This document shows, in pieces, positions 53,632 to 64,000 of a stretch of DNA of 64,000 nt; position 1 is the stretch's first letter; each line of letters opens with the position of its first letter. The notes below the pieces were generated by a model. That model was not told the origin of the DNA. It was given only the letters and a program-made list of their open reading frames with translations, and did not search any database. The DNA is from Lampris incognitus (taxonomy: Eukaryota > Chordata > Actinopteri > Lampriformes > Lampridae). The DNA lies in assembly GCF_029633865.1 (NCBI RefSeq), contig NC_079222.1, positions 32,426,830-32,490,829 of the forward strand, given 5' to 3'. Made by a program: the position numbers and the translations under genes.

Positions 53632-54422
53632 AATCAGAATCAGAAACACTTAATTTGTCATTTCATTTCATACAGTTGCGCACATGAAATGAGACGGAAC
53701 ATCAGTACCCCCATCCATCAGCAGTGCAACACAAAGACAAAAACACATATCCAAAACCTACAAGAACATCTATATGCGAACTAACACATATATCTAAAGC
53801 AAACAGAAGAAATCACTGTCCAGGAGAACGAATGCCAGCCGGGATGACTGTTGGAACTTCTGGTCTGCATGGGCTACCAGTTAGCTTAGCCCGCCCCGAT
53901 TCCGCGTCCTGTCAGATCGCCCTCGATGTTTCCTCTTTGGGCGCAGCTCCGGTCAAGGCCGTTGGCCTTGGGCCCAAAGGATGCAGCAGACCAAGCTCCC
54001 TCAGTTAATCCAATGCTAGCTCTCCCAGCCAGACACCTTTGACATACCTCCCCGCACTCCACACGACGACACTAAAAACACAGTCAAGGCTAGGTGAGGC
54101 TGCTGCCAGACCGCCCTCAATGTTATCAGAACTGCTGGTCTGCATGGGCTAGCAGTTAGCTTAGCCTGCCCTGCTTCGGCGTCCTCTCAGACTGACCTCA
54201 GTGTTACCTCTTTGGACAAAGCTCCAGGCAGGGTGTGGTCCCTGGGCCCACAGGACGCAGCAGACCAAGCTCTCCCAGCCGATCCAGCACCAGCTCTCCC
54301 AGCCATCAAACAAAGACAAACTTAGATGCAGACGAGGAGAAAGACACTGCATTGATGGTACCGGGTGAGGCCGCCGCAAACGTGAATTCACGCCGCCATC
54401 TTCCCACACCAGAAGCGGAACT
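53632..54422 (-). mobile_element. 791-bp non-autonomous retroelement with duplicated 5' monomer
   Basis: The element is bounded by a perfect 10-bp duplication ATATATGCAG (53622-53631, 54423-54432). Read on the minus strand it opens AGTTCCGCTTCTGGTGTGGG and then AAGATGGCGGCG, a YY1-type site at its very start. Two related segments of about 150 bp follow, spaced 275 bp apart (about 54130-54290 and 53855-54000), sharing TGGTCTGCATGGGCT, AGCAGACCAAGCTC and CAGTTAGCTTAGCC. It ends in a LINE-like 3' UTR and a (GATTCT)n tail. It has no coding frame. Confidence 0.75.
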
Positions 54423-54432
54423 ATATATGCAG

Positions 54433-55089
54433 TGAACTTTTGTTTGTTAATCTTATCAGTGGTATCATGGTAAGGCACTAACCTATTAACATCCAGTATT
54501 ATTTTCAGCCTAACTTCCATTGCAGGGATGGGGGCAGGATACATTTTATACTAAACCCCCACTTATTTGGTTAGTGACTTTGAACTAATAAGGGTTCTGT
54601 TTTTCAGATTCTTCACTTCTGGGTGCCAGTCTTTTAAAAACGCTGTAATCAGTACAAAGAAGACATCAAAGGTGAAATCTGGTTTATTCAGATTTGATAA
54701 AAATGATACTGAAACTAAATTCTTTCCAGAACTACCCTGCTTCGAATAATGTTCTTTTTAAAATAACATACAAGGCCCTAAACATGTGTTCAGCACTGGT
54801 GGGCCAAATATATTGGGAGGTCTGGGGGTCCTCCCCCCACATAAATTTCAAGGTTCTCAATTCATTTCCTGCTACTTAAAGATGTTTTGTAAAACAATTA
54901 TCAAATACATCTTTATGTAACCTGTGTGTATAACCTTCCCCTTATGGTAGGGAATCTATGCTGCTAATCCTGGCTTTAGTAGCCACAGTATCTAAATCTG
55001 AAGTTCTCTAAAATTACGTAGATCCAAGATCTTACAGTTCAGTCAAATCACAGGTGTACTCAGTTTCCAGGTTCTGTAAATCCACTAGG
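54433..55089. other. No gene seen
   Basis: 54560-54880 includes short plus frames with no identifiable domain. Confidence 0.3.
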
Positions 55090-55225
55090 TTCGACAAGGA
55101 GACACGGCCAGTTGTGTCTATAGGGATGCCCGACCAAGCCGGAGGTAACACGGGGCTTCGAACTTGCTATCCCCGTGTCGATAGGCAAAGAAATAGACCG
55201 TTATGCCACCCAGATGCCTTAATTG
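55090..55225 (-). mobile_element. tRNA-derived SINE, head only
   Basis: Minus-strand head of the SINE family, from AGGCATCTGGGTGGCATAAC at 55222 through box B (AAGTTCGAAGCCCC) to GTGTCTCC near 55100. The body is absent. Confidence 0.7.
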
Positions 55226-55815
55226 ATGTTTTTTATACTTATACACAAATTCTCTCTCTCAATTATAAATACTGTATTGTAGTTATATTTAATATTATCA
55301 CTGCGTTATTATATTTATGATGTTTTAGGTAAAATATATGCTATATACTAAGACAAACATTTGACTAATTGACGCCAGATGTGAACTGTATGTAACTGTT
55401 CCAACTTACATACAAATTCAACATAAGAACAGACTCAAAAACGGTTCTCACTCCTAACCTGGAGCCTTCCTGTATATCATTATCATAGCTCACATGGCAT
55501 TAAAGATAACATCTGTTGCTTCCAGCAGAGTATCACAGGTGTGGTGAACCTCAGTGTCAAAAAATTGTGCATGGTGATGGTTGCCAATGACCCACTGATG
55601 GGTGGATCACACTTATCATTCAGTATTTTGCAGCCAGTGACTTGTGCAGGTAAGAAAACAACACCTCTATTTTCTGGATACTCCTTGTGGCTTGGGCCCA
55701 AGTGTCATTTTCCTGACATGCCTGGCAATTTAATGGTAATCCATCGATGTGCACAGGACAAAACACAACATTGTATAACCCTCACCAGATTTCTACTCAA
55801 CTTCACTTTCCAACT
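55226..55815. other. No gene seen
   Basis: Short frames in this stretch have no recognisable domain. A (CTA)n tract begins at 55817. Confidence 0.3.
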
Positions 55816-56165
55816 ACTGCTACTACTACTACTACTACTACTTTTGGCTGCTCCCGTTAGGGGCCGCCACAGTGGATCATCCGTTTCCATCGCTTCCTGT
55901 CCTCAGCATCTTCCTCTGTCACAGCAGCCACCTGCATGTCCTCCCTCACCCCACCCATAAACCTCCTTTTTGGCCTTCCTTCCTTCCTTCCATATTCAGC
56001 ATCCTTCTCCCAATATACCCAGCGTCTCTCCTCCACACATGTCCAAACCATCTCAATCTTGTCTCTCTTGCTTTGTCTCCAAACCATCCAACCTGAGCTA
56101 TCCTTCTAATATACTCGTTCCTAATCCTGTCCTTCTTCATCACTCCCAATGAGAATCTACTTTCC
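55816..56165 (-). mobile_element. RTE-clade LINE 3' end
   Basis: Complement of the RTE 3' tail (GGGGCCGCCACAGTGGATCA at 55858). The C-terminal coding region follows: RFSLGVMKKDRIRNEYIRRI, then GDKARETRLRWFGHVWRRDA and GRPKRRFMGGVREDMQV on the minus strand. It is heavily 5' truncated. Confidence 0.82.
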
Positions 56166-56704
56166 ATCTGATACTGAGGTGGTGAAAATAACACCGAGCA
56201 ATGAAGGATGACATTTCTAAAGCACTTCTGAAGTACTTTGACACAGTACTGTACAGCGAAGCGACTGCATCACATGATTCAGAAAATAGGTCACTGAAGT
56301 GGTGTCATAAAGAGTTTATTTTTTGGCACAGTCTTCATTCTTGTTGTGTGACAGTTAGTTGATACGTTGTCAGGTTCACTTTAACACATCATCATTCATG
56401 TAACACAAGAGGATTCCAGATCACAAAGCCAAGCCCAGCCACCCCAGTTCGAGTTGGGAGGTCAGTTGCTGACTTGTTTCCAAGTAGCACTGTGGTCCAC
56501 AACCATCGTAAGGCCCTCTCTGTAACCTCTTGTGTCTCTGCAGCCCATCTGAATAGGCACACACAGCACACCACCGCGGCCGGTGCCATTCCTCTTCCAG
56601 CGCTTCATAGTTTGAATGTACGCAGCATTGCTATGGTATTTGAAAAAGGTAGTCATACCTTTTATCTTTCTACACATTTGCTTGAGGTAAAAAGAAGCTG
56701 TTTT
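56166..56704. other. No gene seen
   Basis: Frames on both strands lack recognisable domains. Confidence 0.3.
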
Positions 56705-57015
56705 CTTTTTTTTGGGGGGGGGGTTTCCCCCTTTTTCTCCCCAATTGTACTTGGCCAATTACCCTATTTTCCAGGGGAGGGGGAACTGGGGGGAATAACG
56801 TGATCTTCCCATGCGCTATGTCCCCTTGGCGAAACTCCTCACTGTCAGGTGAAAAGAAGCGGCTGGTGAGTCCACATGTATCGGAGGAGGCATGTGGTAG
56901 TCTGCAGCCCTCCTTGGATCGGCAGAAGGGGTGGCACAGCGACCGGGGTCGCTCGGAAGAGTGGGGTAATTAGCCGAGTACAATTGGGGAGAAAAAGGGG
57001 AGAAACCCCCCCCCC
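56705..57015 (+). mobile_element. tRNA-derived SINE 3' part, folded
   Basis: A short minus-oriented tail (56712-56765, TTTCTCCCCAATTGTACTTG in complement) is joined to a plus-oriented body (56770-57000) ending AATTGGGGAGAAAAAGGGGA. The two tails face each other, giving an inverted repeat with arms of about 40 bp. Confidence 0.7.
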
Positions 57016-57639
57016 CCCAAAAGAATTAGGTCTGAGCCTACATGGTATTTGCTTAACCTGCTCAGTTAACAGGATGCCCAAAACTTAAAAAAATACGTAA
57101 AATTGGGATTTTCATCCTCAGTCTATGCAACTTAATGGGTTTCTAGAAATGTGTATAAAAATAAATTCAAATAATACTTTGGTAAAACATTGGCTTCTTT
57201 CAGTAAATGTAGGCCAAATTAATTAAAATATCCCAGTATTTTACTGAACTCTGAACATTTTGTTTAAGAGTTTTTGTCCCACTTGACCCCTCATACCTTT
57301 AAAATTCCAAAGAGACGTTATCAAGGAACAACGCATTGGATAATATAGATTATTTATTATTTATTATTTGGTTTAGTCAGTCAATGAAACCAGGCTTTCT
57401 CCAGCTATGGTGAAATAGTGTAACATGCTGTTTTGTAATTCTAAAAATGCCAAATAATCTATGAAATAATTTCAAAACGTAACTTTCACATACAAAAATA
57501 CTGCCATTGGATGATATGTATTACCAAAATAGCCCTGTCTACCAAGGACAAATAGCAAAAAAGAAAGAAAAAGGTATATTGTGTTTTTACATATATCTAG
57601 CAGAAATACTCGGTCTCAAACAAGTTTTTTTTTCGTTCC
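57016..57639. other. No gene seen
   Basis: AT-rich sequence. No exon is supported. Confidence 0.3.
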
Positions 57640-57810
57640 TGATAAGTTTTTTTTGTGCAGTTTTTCCTCATTCGAGTCGGGCTCACAGACAGAGGGCGAT
57701 GTGTGTCATATACTGTCATATATTGCTGTATATTGTACTGATTGTAAAGCCCTTCGGACTATCTTGGGAATTTAGGCTATACAAATAAAAATAAACTTGG
57801 CTTAATATAT
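57640..57810 (+). mobile_element. Non-LTR retrotransposon 3' end
   Basis: GTGCAGTTTTTCCTCATTCG, CAGAGGGCGATGTGTG and TTTAGGCTATACAAATAAAA form the 3' UTR of the family also present at 5780-6398, here severely truncated. Confidence 0.6.
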
Positions 57811-58074
57811 ACTGCTACCTTTATTAACAGATGAATTTTAGTTTTATGATTTCAAAAATGTACCACAAGGTGGCGGTGTATACCTGTGAGAATTCATTTG
57901 TTCATTGTTTGTGTGTTACATCGCTTTAATAGCATAGCGTTTCAGTATATACGTTTTGTTTTGGGACATTTTCCCCTTTTCATCCAAGAGAATCAGATGT
58001 ATACAACATTAGTGCAGAAGTGTTCAGTACAAAATGCAGAATTTTAAAATACAGTAAAATGCATAACTAAGCCC

Positions 58075-58205
58075 TGTGATGGACTGATGGCCTGTCCAGG
58101 GTGTCTCCCCACCTGCCGCCCAACGACTGCTGGGGTAGGCTCCAGCAATCCTCGTGACCCTGACAGCAGGACAAGTGGTTTGGATGATGGATGGATGGAT
58201 GAATG
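58075..58205 (+). mobile_element. tRNA-type SINE, 3' end
   Basis: CCCTGTGATGGACTGATGGC, ACCTGCCGCCCAACGACTGC, then AGTGGTTTGGATGATGGATG and (GGAT)n. Confidence 0.75.
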
Positions 58206-58274
58206 CACTAACTTATAACTAACTAGTGACTCACTAATTAATTTTCAGTCATTCCACCACTTGGCAAAGTGACT

Positions 58275-58530
58275 ATATCTTCTTCTTCTTTCGGCTTGTT
58301 CCCTCTTTTTCAGGGGTTGCCACAGCGGGTTTTATAGTTTCCGTCAGTACCCTGTGGGGGCACGGCACCAATGGCGGCCGTTGTTAACCCGGGCCATGAC
58401 AGATCCAGAATCCACATACTCACCTAGCAAATTCTTCGTCGGATGCCTTTCCTGACACAACTACTAACCCTGTGGACGGGGGCACAGGTAAAGCGCTGGA
58501 TACCATCCCAGTACTCATAGACTTGCACCC
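58275..58530 (-). mobile_element. RTE-associated 3' module
   Basis: Same module as 28985-29245: (TTC)n, GGTTGCCACAGCGGGTTTTA, CCTGTGGGGGCACGGCACCA, CGGATGCCTTTCCTGACACA, GGGGGCACAGGTAAAGCGCT. Confidence 0.6.
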
Positions 58531-59890
58531 ATGCCTGTCGCCTAATATGACTATATATTATATACTGTATCCCTTGCCTCATATATATCCAGACATGGTA
58601 TTTTTTTGTAAGAAGAGGAACATTACACTCTCCTCGTCTACACGCATGCTTCATTTCCAACAAGTCATGTGATGTGTTGACATTCTGTTGCATTTAATGT
58701 ATGAAAATTCATTGTAATATAAATTATTGTATTGTCTGAAGTTTACACAAAAAATACCATAGTGACTATTCATTAGGCTCAAAGTTAGTAAGTACAAAAT
58801 TTAACATTGCTATTGAAACCTGGTTTTTATGAGATGTCTGTAAATTGTCTTGGTGTGATTATCCTCGCATTTACCATCTCTTTTATTCTACTCCCATTTT
58901 ACTGCTGCCCATGCTACCTGCCAGTTAAGGCTAACATAAATAACATCAGTTTTTGTAAAGATAGATTTTAATCTCTATTTTATGCCTCTATTATTGTTTT
59001 CATTTAAGAGTCCACCAAATTTTCCAGTGCGACAGATGTGCTTTCACAGCACTCTGAGAGTCCCACCGGCAGAATAAACCAGTGCTTTTCTCCCCCTCCT
59101 TCCTGTCAGAGATGCTATATAGGAGTTAGTGATGCTGCATAATTTTCCATTTTCTTCCAAAGTAATTTATCACTGCATCAGGCTAACCTAACCCCCCCCC
59201 CCAAAAAAAACAAAACACAATGATGGCAAATCCTGAGTAGCCCATCACAAGCTATGCTTTTATCATTTCTGCACCCAGGGGAGATTCTGTCTTTCATAGA
59301 ATTGTTGGTGCTGTCATTATAGGGGTTGCTTTCAGTTTCCAAAAAAAAATTCAGGGTTAATCAAGGTTCTGTGGTCCAGGAACGAAGTGTGAAATTTGAT
59401 TTCTAGCCGTGGAACTGAAGTCTGAAATTTAACAATATTGCTGGGCCGTAGCCCAACAACTGAGGGAAGGAATATGACTATTTGCACGAAGAGTGAATTG
59501 CACAATCAAGATGCCACTGGATAATGAAGATTTTGCTTCCTGAACACTTTTGGGTGTATGTTTCGGAATTTGGGCTGCTGATCACGAAAATAACCTTAAA
59601 CATTTCCTATCACATAGAAAAAAAATTAGAAATAACAAATAGAAAAAACGCATATTACCCACAGAGCAAGGTATTTTGGCCAGTCCAAGCATGCCTGGGC
59701 ATGGACTCAGTGTAGGTGGTATGCAGATGTTGTCTTAGGCATGCCGTGGCGTGCTTAGTCAGGTTAGATGCTGGCAGACAGGCTATAGAAGCTGCTCACG
59801 TTTACAGATGCTGTTTGGACGCATGTTGATGCACATGTTCTTCAGGCAATAGCTTAGTGAGTATACTTAACAATAGGATTCGTTGTCTTC
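58531..59890. other. No gene seen
   Basis: These 1.36 kb hold no supported exon or familiar repeat. Confidence 0.3.
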
Positions 59891-60222
59891 AGGAAGCTTT
59901 AATAGACCCTTTTGCAGTTGGTAAACTGATCACGTGATTTTGCTGCCAAAATGCACGCGCATACTATGCGTGACGTAGGTCATAAAAGGGTCTATTGAGC
60001 GGTCTTTTCCCCGACGGAATGCGGTAGAAATTAATACCTTTAGTTTTGCGAGACCAGTTCTGGCAACCCCACAACACAGCAAGATGACATTTTAAAAATG
60101 TAAATATCAATCGATCAAAGATCCACTTGCACTCTGCATTGACTGGAGATGGAGAAGTTGCCTCTTTTGCTGCCAAAATGCGCGCGCATACTATGTGTGA
60201 CGTAGGTCATAAAAGGGTCTAT
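59891..60222 (-). pseudogene. THAP-domain fragment between 58-bp direct repeats
   Basis: On the minus strand an ATG near 60090 gives MSSCCVVG and, after a one-base shift, GCQNWSRKTKGINFYRIPSG then KRPLN. This is the start of a THAP zinc finger (C-x2-4-C pair and the F-x-R-I-P block). The fragment sits between two 58-bp direct repeats (59938-59995 and 60165-60222, two mismatches). The first repeat is also part of a unit with 13-bp inverted ends (AATAGACCCTTTT at 59891, complement ending 59996). The rest of any THAP protein or P-element-like transposase is absent. Confidence 0.55.
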
Positions 60223-60279
60223 ACGGCAGGAATGTCTCGTCAATGTTGCAACAGCTGCGATACATTCTGTTGCATCTGG

Positions 60280-60722
60280 AAGTGGTGTTGGTGGGCCAGT
60301 AGGGGGCAGTCTTCCCTCTGGTCCTAAGAAAGCAACAAATCTCAAATCCCAATGCCCCAGTGCAGTGATGGGGACACTGTGCTGTAGGAGACGCCGTCCT
60401 TCGGATGAGACATTAAACCAAGGTCCTGACTCTCTGTGGTCATTAAAGATCCCATGGCACTTATCGCAAAGAGTAGGGGGTACCCTGGTGTCCTGGTAAA
60501 ATTCCCAGCCCGGCTCACTCTCCATCTGGCCATCTAATCACCCCCCCGTGCAATTGACTCAGTGATTCCTCCGTCTGCACCTCAAGCTGATGTGTGGTGG
60601 AGTGTTTTGGTGCAAAATGGCTGAGGTGAGTTTCCCCCCTTCAATGTGAAGCACTTTGGATGTCTAGATAAAGTGCTATATAAGTGTAATCCATTATTAT
60701 TATTATTATTATTAAAAAAGCG
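60280..60722 (+). mobile_element. 5S-type SINE, 3' part
   Basis: Matches 62990-63450 closely: GGGCCAGTAGGGGGCAGTCT, GTCCTTCGGATGAGAC, CATTAAAGATCCCATGGCAC, GTCTAGATAAAGTGCTATAT. It ends in (ATT)n at 60700-60715. The 5S-like head is missing. Confidence 0.75.
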
Positions 60723-61001
60723 CAAAATATTTGTTTATGCTGAATTATATGTACATAATACCATGATTAAAAACTGCTTAAATATTTCACCATCACTCTC
60801 CTGTTGACAGGTACTAAAGCAGATAATCCATTGTAGGCATTATCTCCAACAAGAGGATCTATCTTAATTCAGCGACAGGATGTCGTATTTTGATGAATGG
60901 AAATATCATGGGAAAAACTCCAAGCGCATTATGCACATGTGATTTTCAGGAAAAGATCTCATCAAGTCAGTATTCCCTGAGGAGAGAAGGTGTTATTTGA
61001 A

Positions 61002-61036
<35 letters not shown>

Positions 61037-61954
61037 GACTCTCTGTCATTGTTTCTCTCTGTCTCTCTCTGTCTCTCTCTCTCTGGTTCTCTTTCCTTTT
61101 TCTCACCCTGTTAGGCAGAAAAGCAGAGTCTCAAGGACATTTGGGTGCAACTAACCTGCTGTGAGCGAAATTAAATGTACCTTCTCCAGCAATCAATACC
61201 CCGCTGTGTGGTGATGATAGGGGGTGTATAAGGTGAAGAGAAGAGTTTTTACCTGACATGACATTGTCCTGGGAGCTCAGAGGGTCACCGCACTCTCTGG
61301 AAACTTTAAAATAAAATGCTCTGGACCTACTTAATAAACCCGTCTGACCAACAAGAATGTCAACCACAACAGAAGGATTTGTTTTTTGTAGTCTAATAAA
61401 TTAATTCATAGTCGTCAGGTACCAAAGGACATCCTTGTCTACTAAAATATGAAACTTCTCGAATAGATATTTTTGTCATTAATCAAGAAAATAATGGAAA
61501 CTGAAACAGCAGTTTATCTTCATATATTCGTTGTTGTCATAATAATTATTAATTTTAATCAGAAGCAAAAGTCAAGGCCCACTAGCTGTATTTTGACAGG
61601 CCTGCATTTTATCATGGGCTACCATTTCATTCTAGCTCGTCTCATCACAGCCATAATTAGTAGGATTACTTGTCTGAATTACCACAAAGGTTGCCCTTAC
61701 ACCCTCTGAAACACATTCATTCATATAGCGTTAAGCCAACACCTTCTGGAAACTGGCAAGTAACGTTTCAAAATGTTGGAAAAATAATTTTAATACTGAG
61801 GGCAGGCCAAGTCAAAACAGGTGGGTCATCCCATGAAAAGAAAGGCCAGTATGCATCCTGTACCATGTGGAACATTGTGTGAGAAATTCACTAGTTTTTT
61901 GAATGGGAAGTGGAAAGGCTTTACTATAGCCATGACATTTTTTCATCCAAAGAG
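60723..61954. repeat. Spacer with (CTGT)n / (CTCT)n simple repeat
   Basis: (CTGT)n and CT-rich sequence lie at 61003-61090. No exon is supported elsewhere in this stretch. Confidence 0.45.
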
Positions 61955-62280
61955 ATGAAATAGAGATAGGGTGAGGAGCTCAGACATCCGGAGGGAGTTT
62001 GGAGTAGAGCCGCTGCTCCTTTGCATCGAAAGGAGCCAGTTTGAGGTGGTTCGGGCATCTGATTAGGATGCCTCCTGGGCGCCTTCCTTTGGAAGTTTTT
62101 TGGGCACGTCCAACTGGGAGGAGACCCCGAGGTAGACCCAGAACTTGCTGGAGGGGCTACATGTCCAATATGGCCCGGGAATGCCTTTGGATCCCCCAGG
62201 AGGAGATGGAGTGCCCTGCTTAGCTTGCTGCCACCGCGACCCCGGAGAAGCGGCTGATGATGAGATGAGATGAGATTAGC
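61955..62280 (+). mobile_element. Non-LTR retrotransposon C-terminal/3' end
   Basis: The plus frame at 62041-62223 reads RWFGHLIRMPPGRLPLEVFW then RPTGRRPRGRPRTCWRGYMS, the conserved C-terminal end of a widespread fish LINE. It ends GACCCCGGAGAAGCGGCTGA with a (TGAGA)n tail. The upstream coding part is truncated and broken. Confidence 0.65.
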
Positions 62281-62879
62281 TGTTTCATCCACAAGCTTTT
62301 TATTCATCATAGCAAGACCTGGTTCCACGAGGGGTCACGAGGGAGCGTCAAATAGAATTTTTGACCCCTCTGTTTAAATCAGTCCCCCTCCACACACATA
62401 TGTGCGTGTGTTCACACGCACACAAACGCACGCACACGCACGCACTCACACATACACACAACTTCATTGAAATGAAATATCAGGCAACACAAACCTGCCT
62501 TACCAGATAATGTATTGTGAATTAACTTTATGGCCTCATTTCATTTAGAGAATCAAGTTTACACCCCCTTTACACCAAGATGTCCACCTGTGTCGCATGC
62601 ATGTCAAACATTGACGTAATAGGGTTGTACCGTGTCCAGCGACCCCGGGAGGATGATCACCCAGGTCAATGAATTAACAGGCTGATTATCACAGACAGCA
62701 TGCGCTAATGTGACTGACTACTACTATTACAGCCAGTAATATCTTACCCTCTCTAACATCTCTTTATACCCATCTCTGTCAAATGACTGCTTGGGGTTGA
62801 TAATATTGCCGCATTTGAGATACGCTGAGGCCAGGTTTATACTACACACAGGACCACAGAGTTTAGTCCGCTCCTATTT
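62281..62879. other. Spacer with (CACACG)n
   Basis: A CA/CG-rich simple repeat lies at about 62405-62460. No gene is supported. Confidence 0.35.
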
Positions 62880-63452
62880 GCCGGCAGCCATACCAACATG
62901 TACCCTGGCTTTGCCAAATGGCGGAAACTAAGCAGGTGTGGGCTTGGCGAGTACTTGGATGGGAGACCTAAAACTGAGTTGCTGCTGGAAGTGGTGCTGG
63001 AGGGCCAGTAGGGGGCAGTCTTCCCTCTAGTCCTAAAAAAAAAATAATCAAATCCCAATGCCCCATTGCAGTGACGGGGACACTGCACTGTGCTGTAGGA
63101 GATGCCGTCCTTCGGATGAGACGTTAAACCAAGGTCCTGACTCACTGTAGTCATTAAAGATCCCACGGCACTTATCACAAGGAGTAGGGGGTCCCCCGGT
63201 GTTCTGGCAAAATTCCCAACCTTGCTCTCTCCATCTGGCCACCTAATCATCCCCCCATGTAAGTGGCTCATGAATCCTCCCTCTCCACCTCAAGCTGATG
63301 TGCGGTGAGCGTTCTGGTGCAAAATGGCTGCCGTGCCTCACCCAGGTGGGTGCTACACATTGGTGGTGGTTGAAGTGAGTTACACCCTGCAATGCGAAGC
63401 GCTTTGGGTGTCTAGATAAGCGCTATATAAATGTACTGCATTATTATTACCA
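62880..63452 (+). mobile_element. 5S rRNA-derived SINE (SINE3-like), full length
   Basis: The head 62883-62970 resembles 5S rRNA, including the internal promoter region (GCAGCCATACC, GAAACTAAGCAGG, TGGCGAGTACTTGGATGGGA, GACC). The body with GGGCCAGTAGGGGGCAGTCT follows, and the element ends GTCTAGATAAGCGCTATATAAA and (ATT)n. The 5S-like part is diverged and fused to the body, so it is a retroposon and not a 5S gene. Confidence 0.8.
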
Positions 63453-64000
63453 TTTGGAACTCATGTTATATAAGATTAGTATGTTTACATCAGCCTCGGT
63501 GTAAAGAGTGTGCAGAGATTCAAGGTTTCTAGAGCTAGAGATAGCGACAGAGACAGATAGAGATAAAGCTAGCTAGAGACAGAGACAGAGAGAGATCGCG
63601 ATAGAGACAGAGATAGAGATAGATAGAGATAGACATATAGCCACTACAGAACTGAACGAGACCCCAGCTGGTTGCCTTTATAAGAGGGAGGTAAAGCCCA
63701 CATTGCCAAAGAAATACCACAACTGAAAAGTGAGATGTAATTGTACCAGTGGAAACCAGATTTCCATATTCACTGCTCACGGAAAACCTTGTATCTCTTC
63801 GTGTCCAGTCTATTTTCTCCGTGCACGGCACACAACTTCCACCCAAGTACACTGGGGAAATGTACTGTATAAACATAAATGCATCTAATCTTAGAACCAT
63901 ATTGGCTAAGGCTTTGTGCTATATGGTCTAGCAACCTATACTCGTATTTTCTCGTGGCTGTTGGCTGTACCCTTTTGAGAACACTGATAAATTAAAAGCA
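63453..64000. repeat. Spacer with (AGAGAT)n-type simple repeat
   Basis: An interrupted AGAGAT/AGACAG purine-rich tract lies at 63535-63640. The remainder to the window end shows no supported gene. Confidence 0.5.

Noticed and set aside
62883-62970. Possible 5S rRNA gene
   Set aside because: Only part of 5S is matched, with many differences, and it is fused to a SINE body and (ATT)n tail.

Overview
This is nuclear DNA from a ray-finned (teleost) fish. The evidence is intron-bearing genes with GT-AG splice sites and AATAAA signals, long CA/GT microsatellites, and a repeat load typical of teleosts: Penelope-like elements, Rex1-, L1-, L2- and RTE-type LINEs, tRNA- and 5S-derived SINEs, hAT-type MITEs and a Ty3/gypsy element. 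Nothing bacterial or viral is present. I cannot name the species.

The one clearly conserved host gene is ppp1r26 (protein phosphatase 1 regulatory subunit 26), minus strand. Its very large coding exon occupies 8303-11560, a splice acceptor lies just upstream at 11625/11626, and a consensus donor overlaps the stop codon. A short terminal exon and 3' UTR are possible at about 3885-3350. A CpG-rich island at 33.9-35.0 kb has promoter character but no gene I can assign.

Most of the rest is transposon. From 1.3 to 8 kb there are a Rex1-type LINE, a SINE with fold-back structure and three Penelope-like fragments arranged as palindromes. From 12 to 18.4 kb there are an L1-like LINE, a BED-finger fragment and a nearly complete but broken RTE LINE. 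From 20.6 to 33 kb a tRNA-derived SINE family dominates, with further Penelope and RTE pieces.

The most interesting part is a nested stack at 38.3-52.4 kb. A Ty3/gypsy element (gag at 38.8-39.66 kb; nucleocapsid, protease and RT at 50.2-52.2 kb) is split by a minus-strand Rex1-type LINE flanked by GAAATA. That LINE carries a SINE with a 17-bp target duplication, and the SINE carries a hAT-type MITE with an 8-bp duplication. The same LINE contains an L2 fragment and a minus-strand RTE. The 5' UTR of the RTE is split by a 5.4-kb unit (41986-47400) with roughly 100-bp terminal inverted repeats. This unit encodes a multi-exon zinc-finger / CxC4-SWIM-like / KDZ-transposase-like protein related to the HMGXB3 family. 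The reading frame has several lesions. I regard this unit as the best candidate for an undescribed system: an intron-containing, KDZ-type DNA transposon with a housekeeping-like promoter inside its inverted repeat.

From 52 to 64 kb there are more SINEs, a complete 791-bp retroelement with two 275-bp promoter-like monomers and a 10-bp target duplication, RTE fragments, a THAP-domain fragment between direct repeats, and two 5S-rRNA-derived SINEs.
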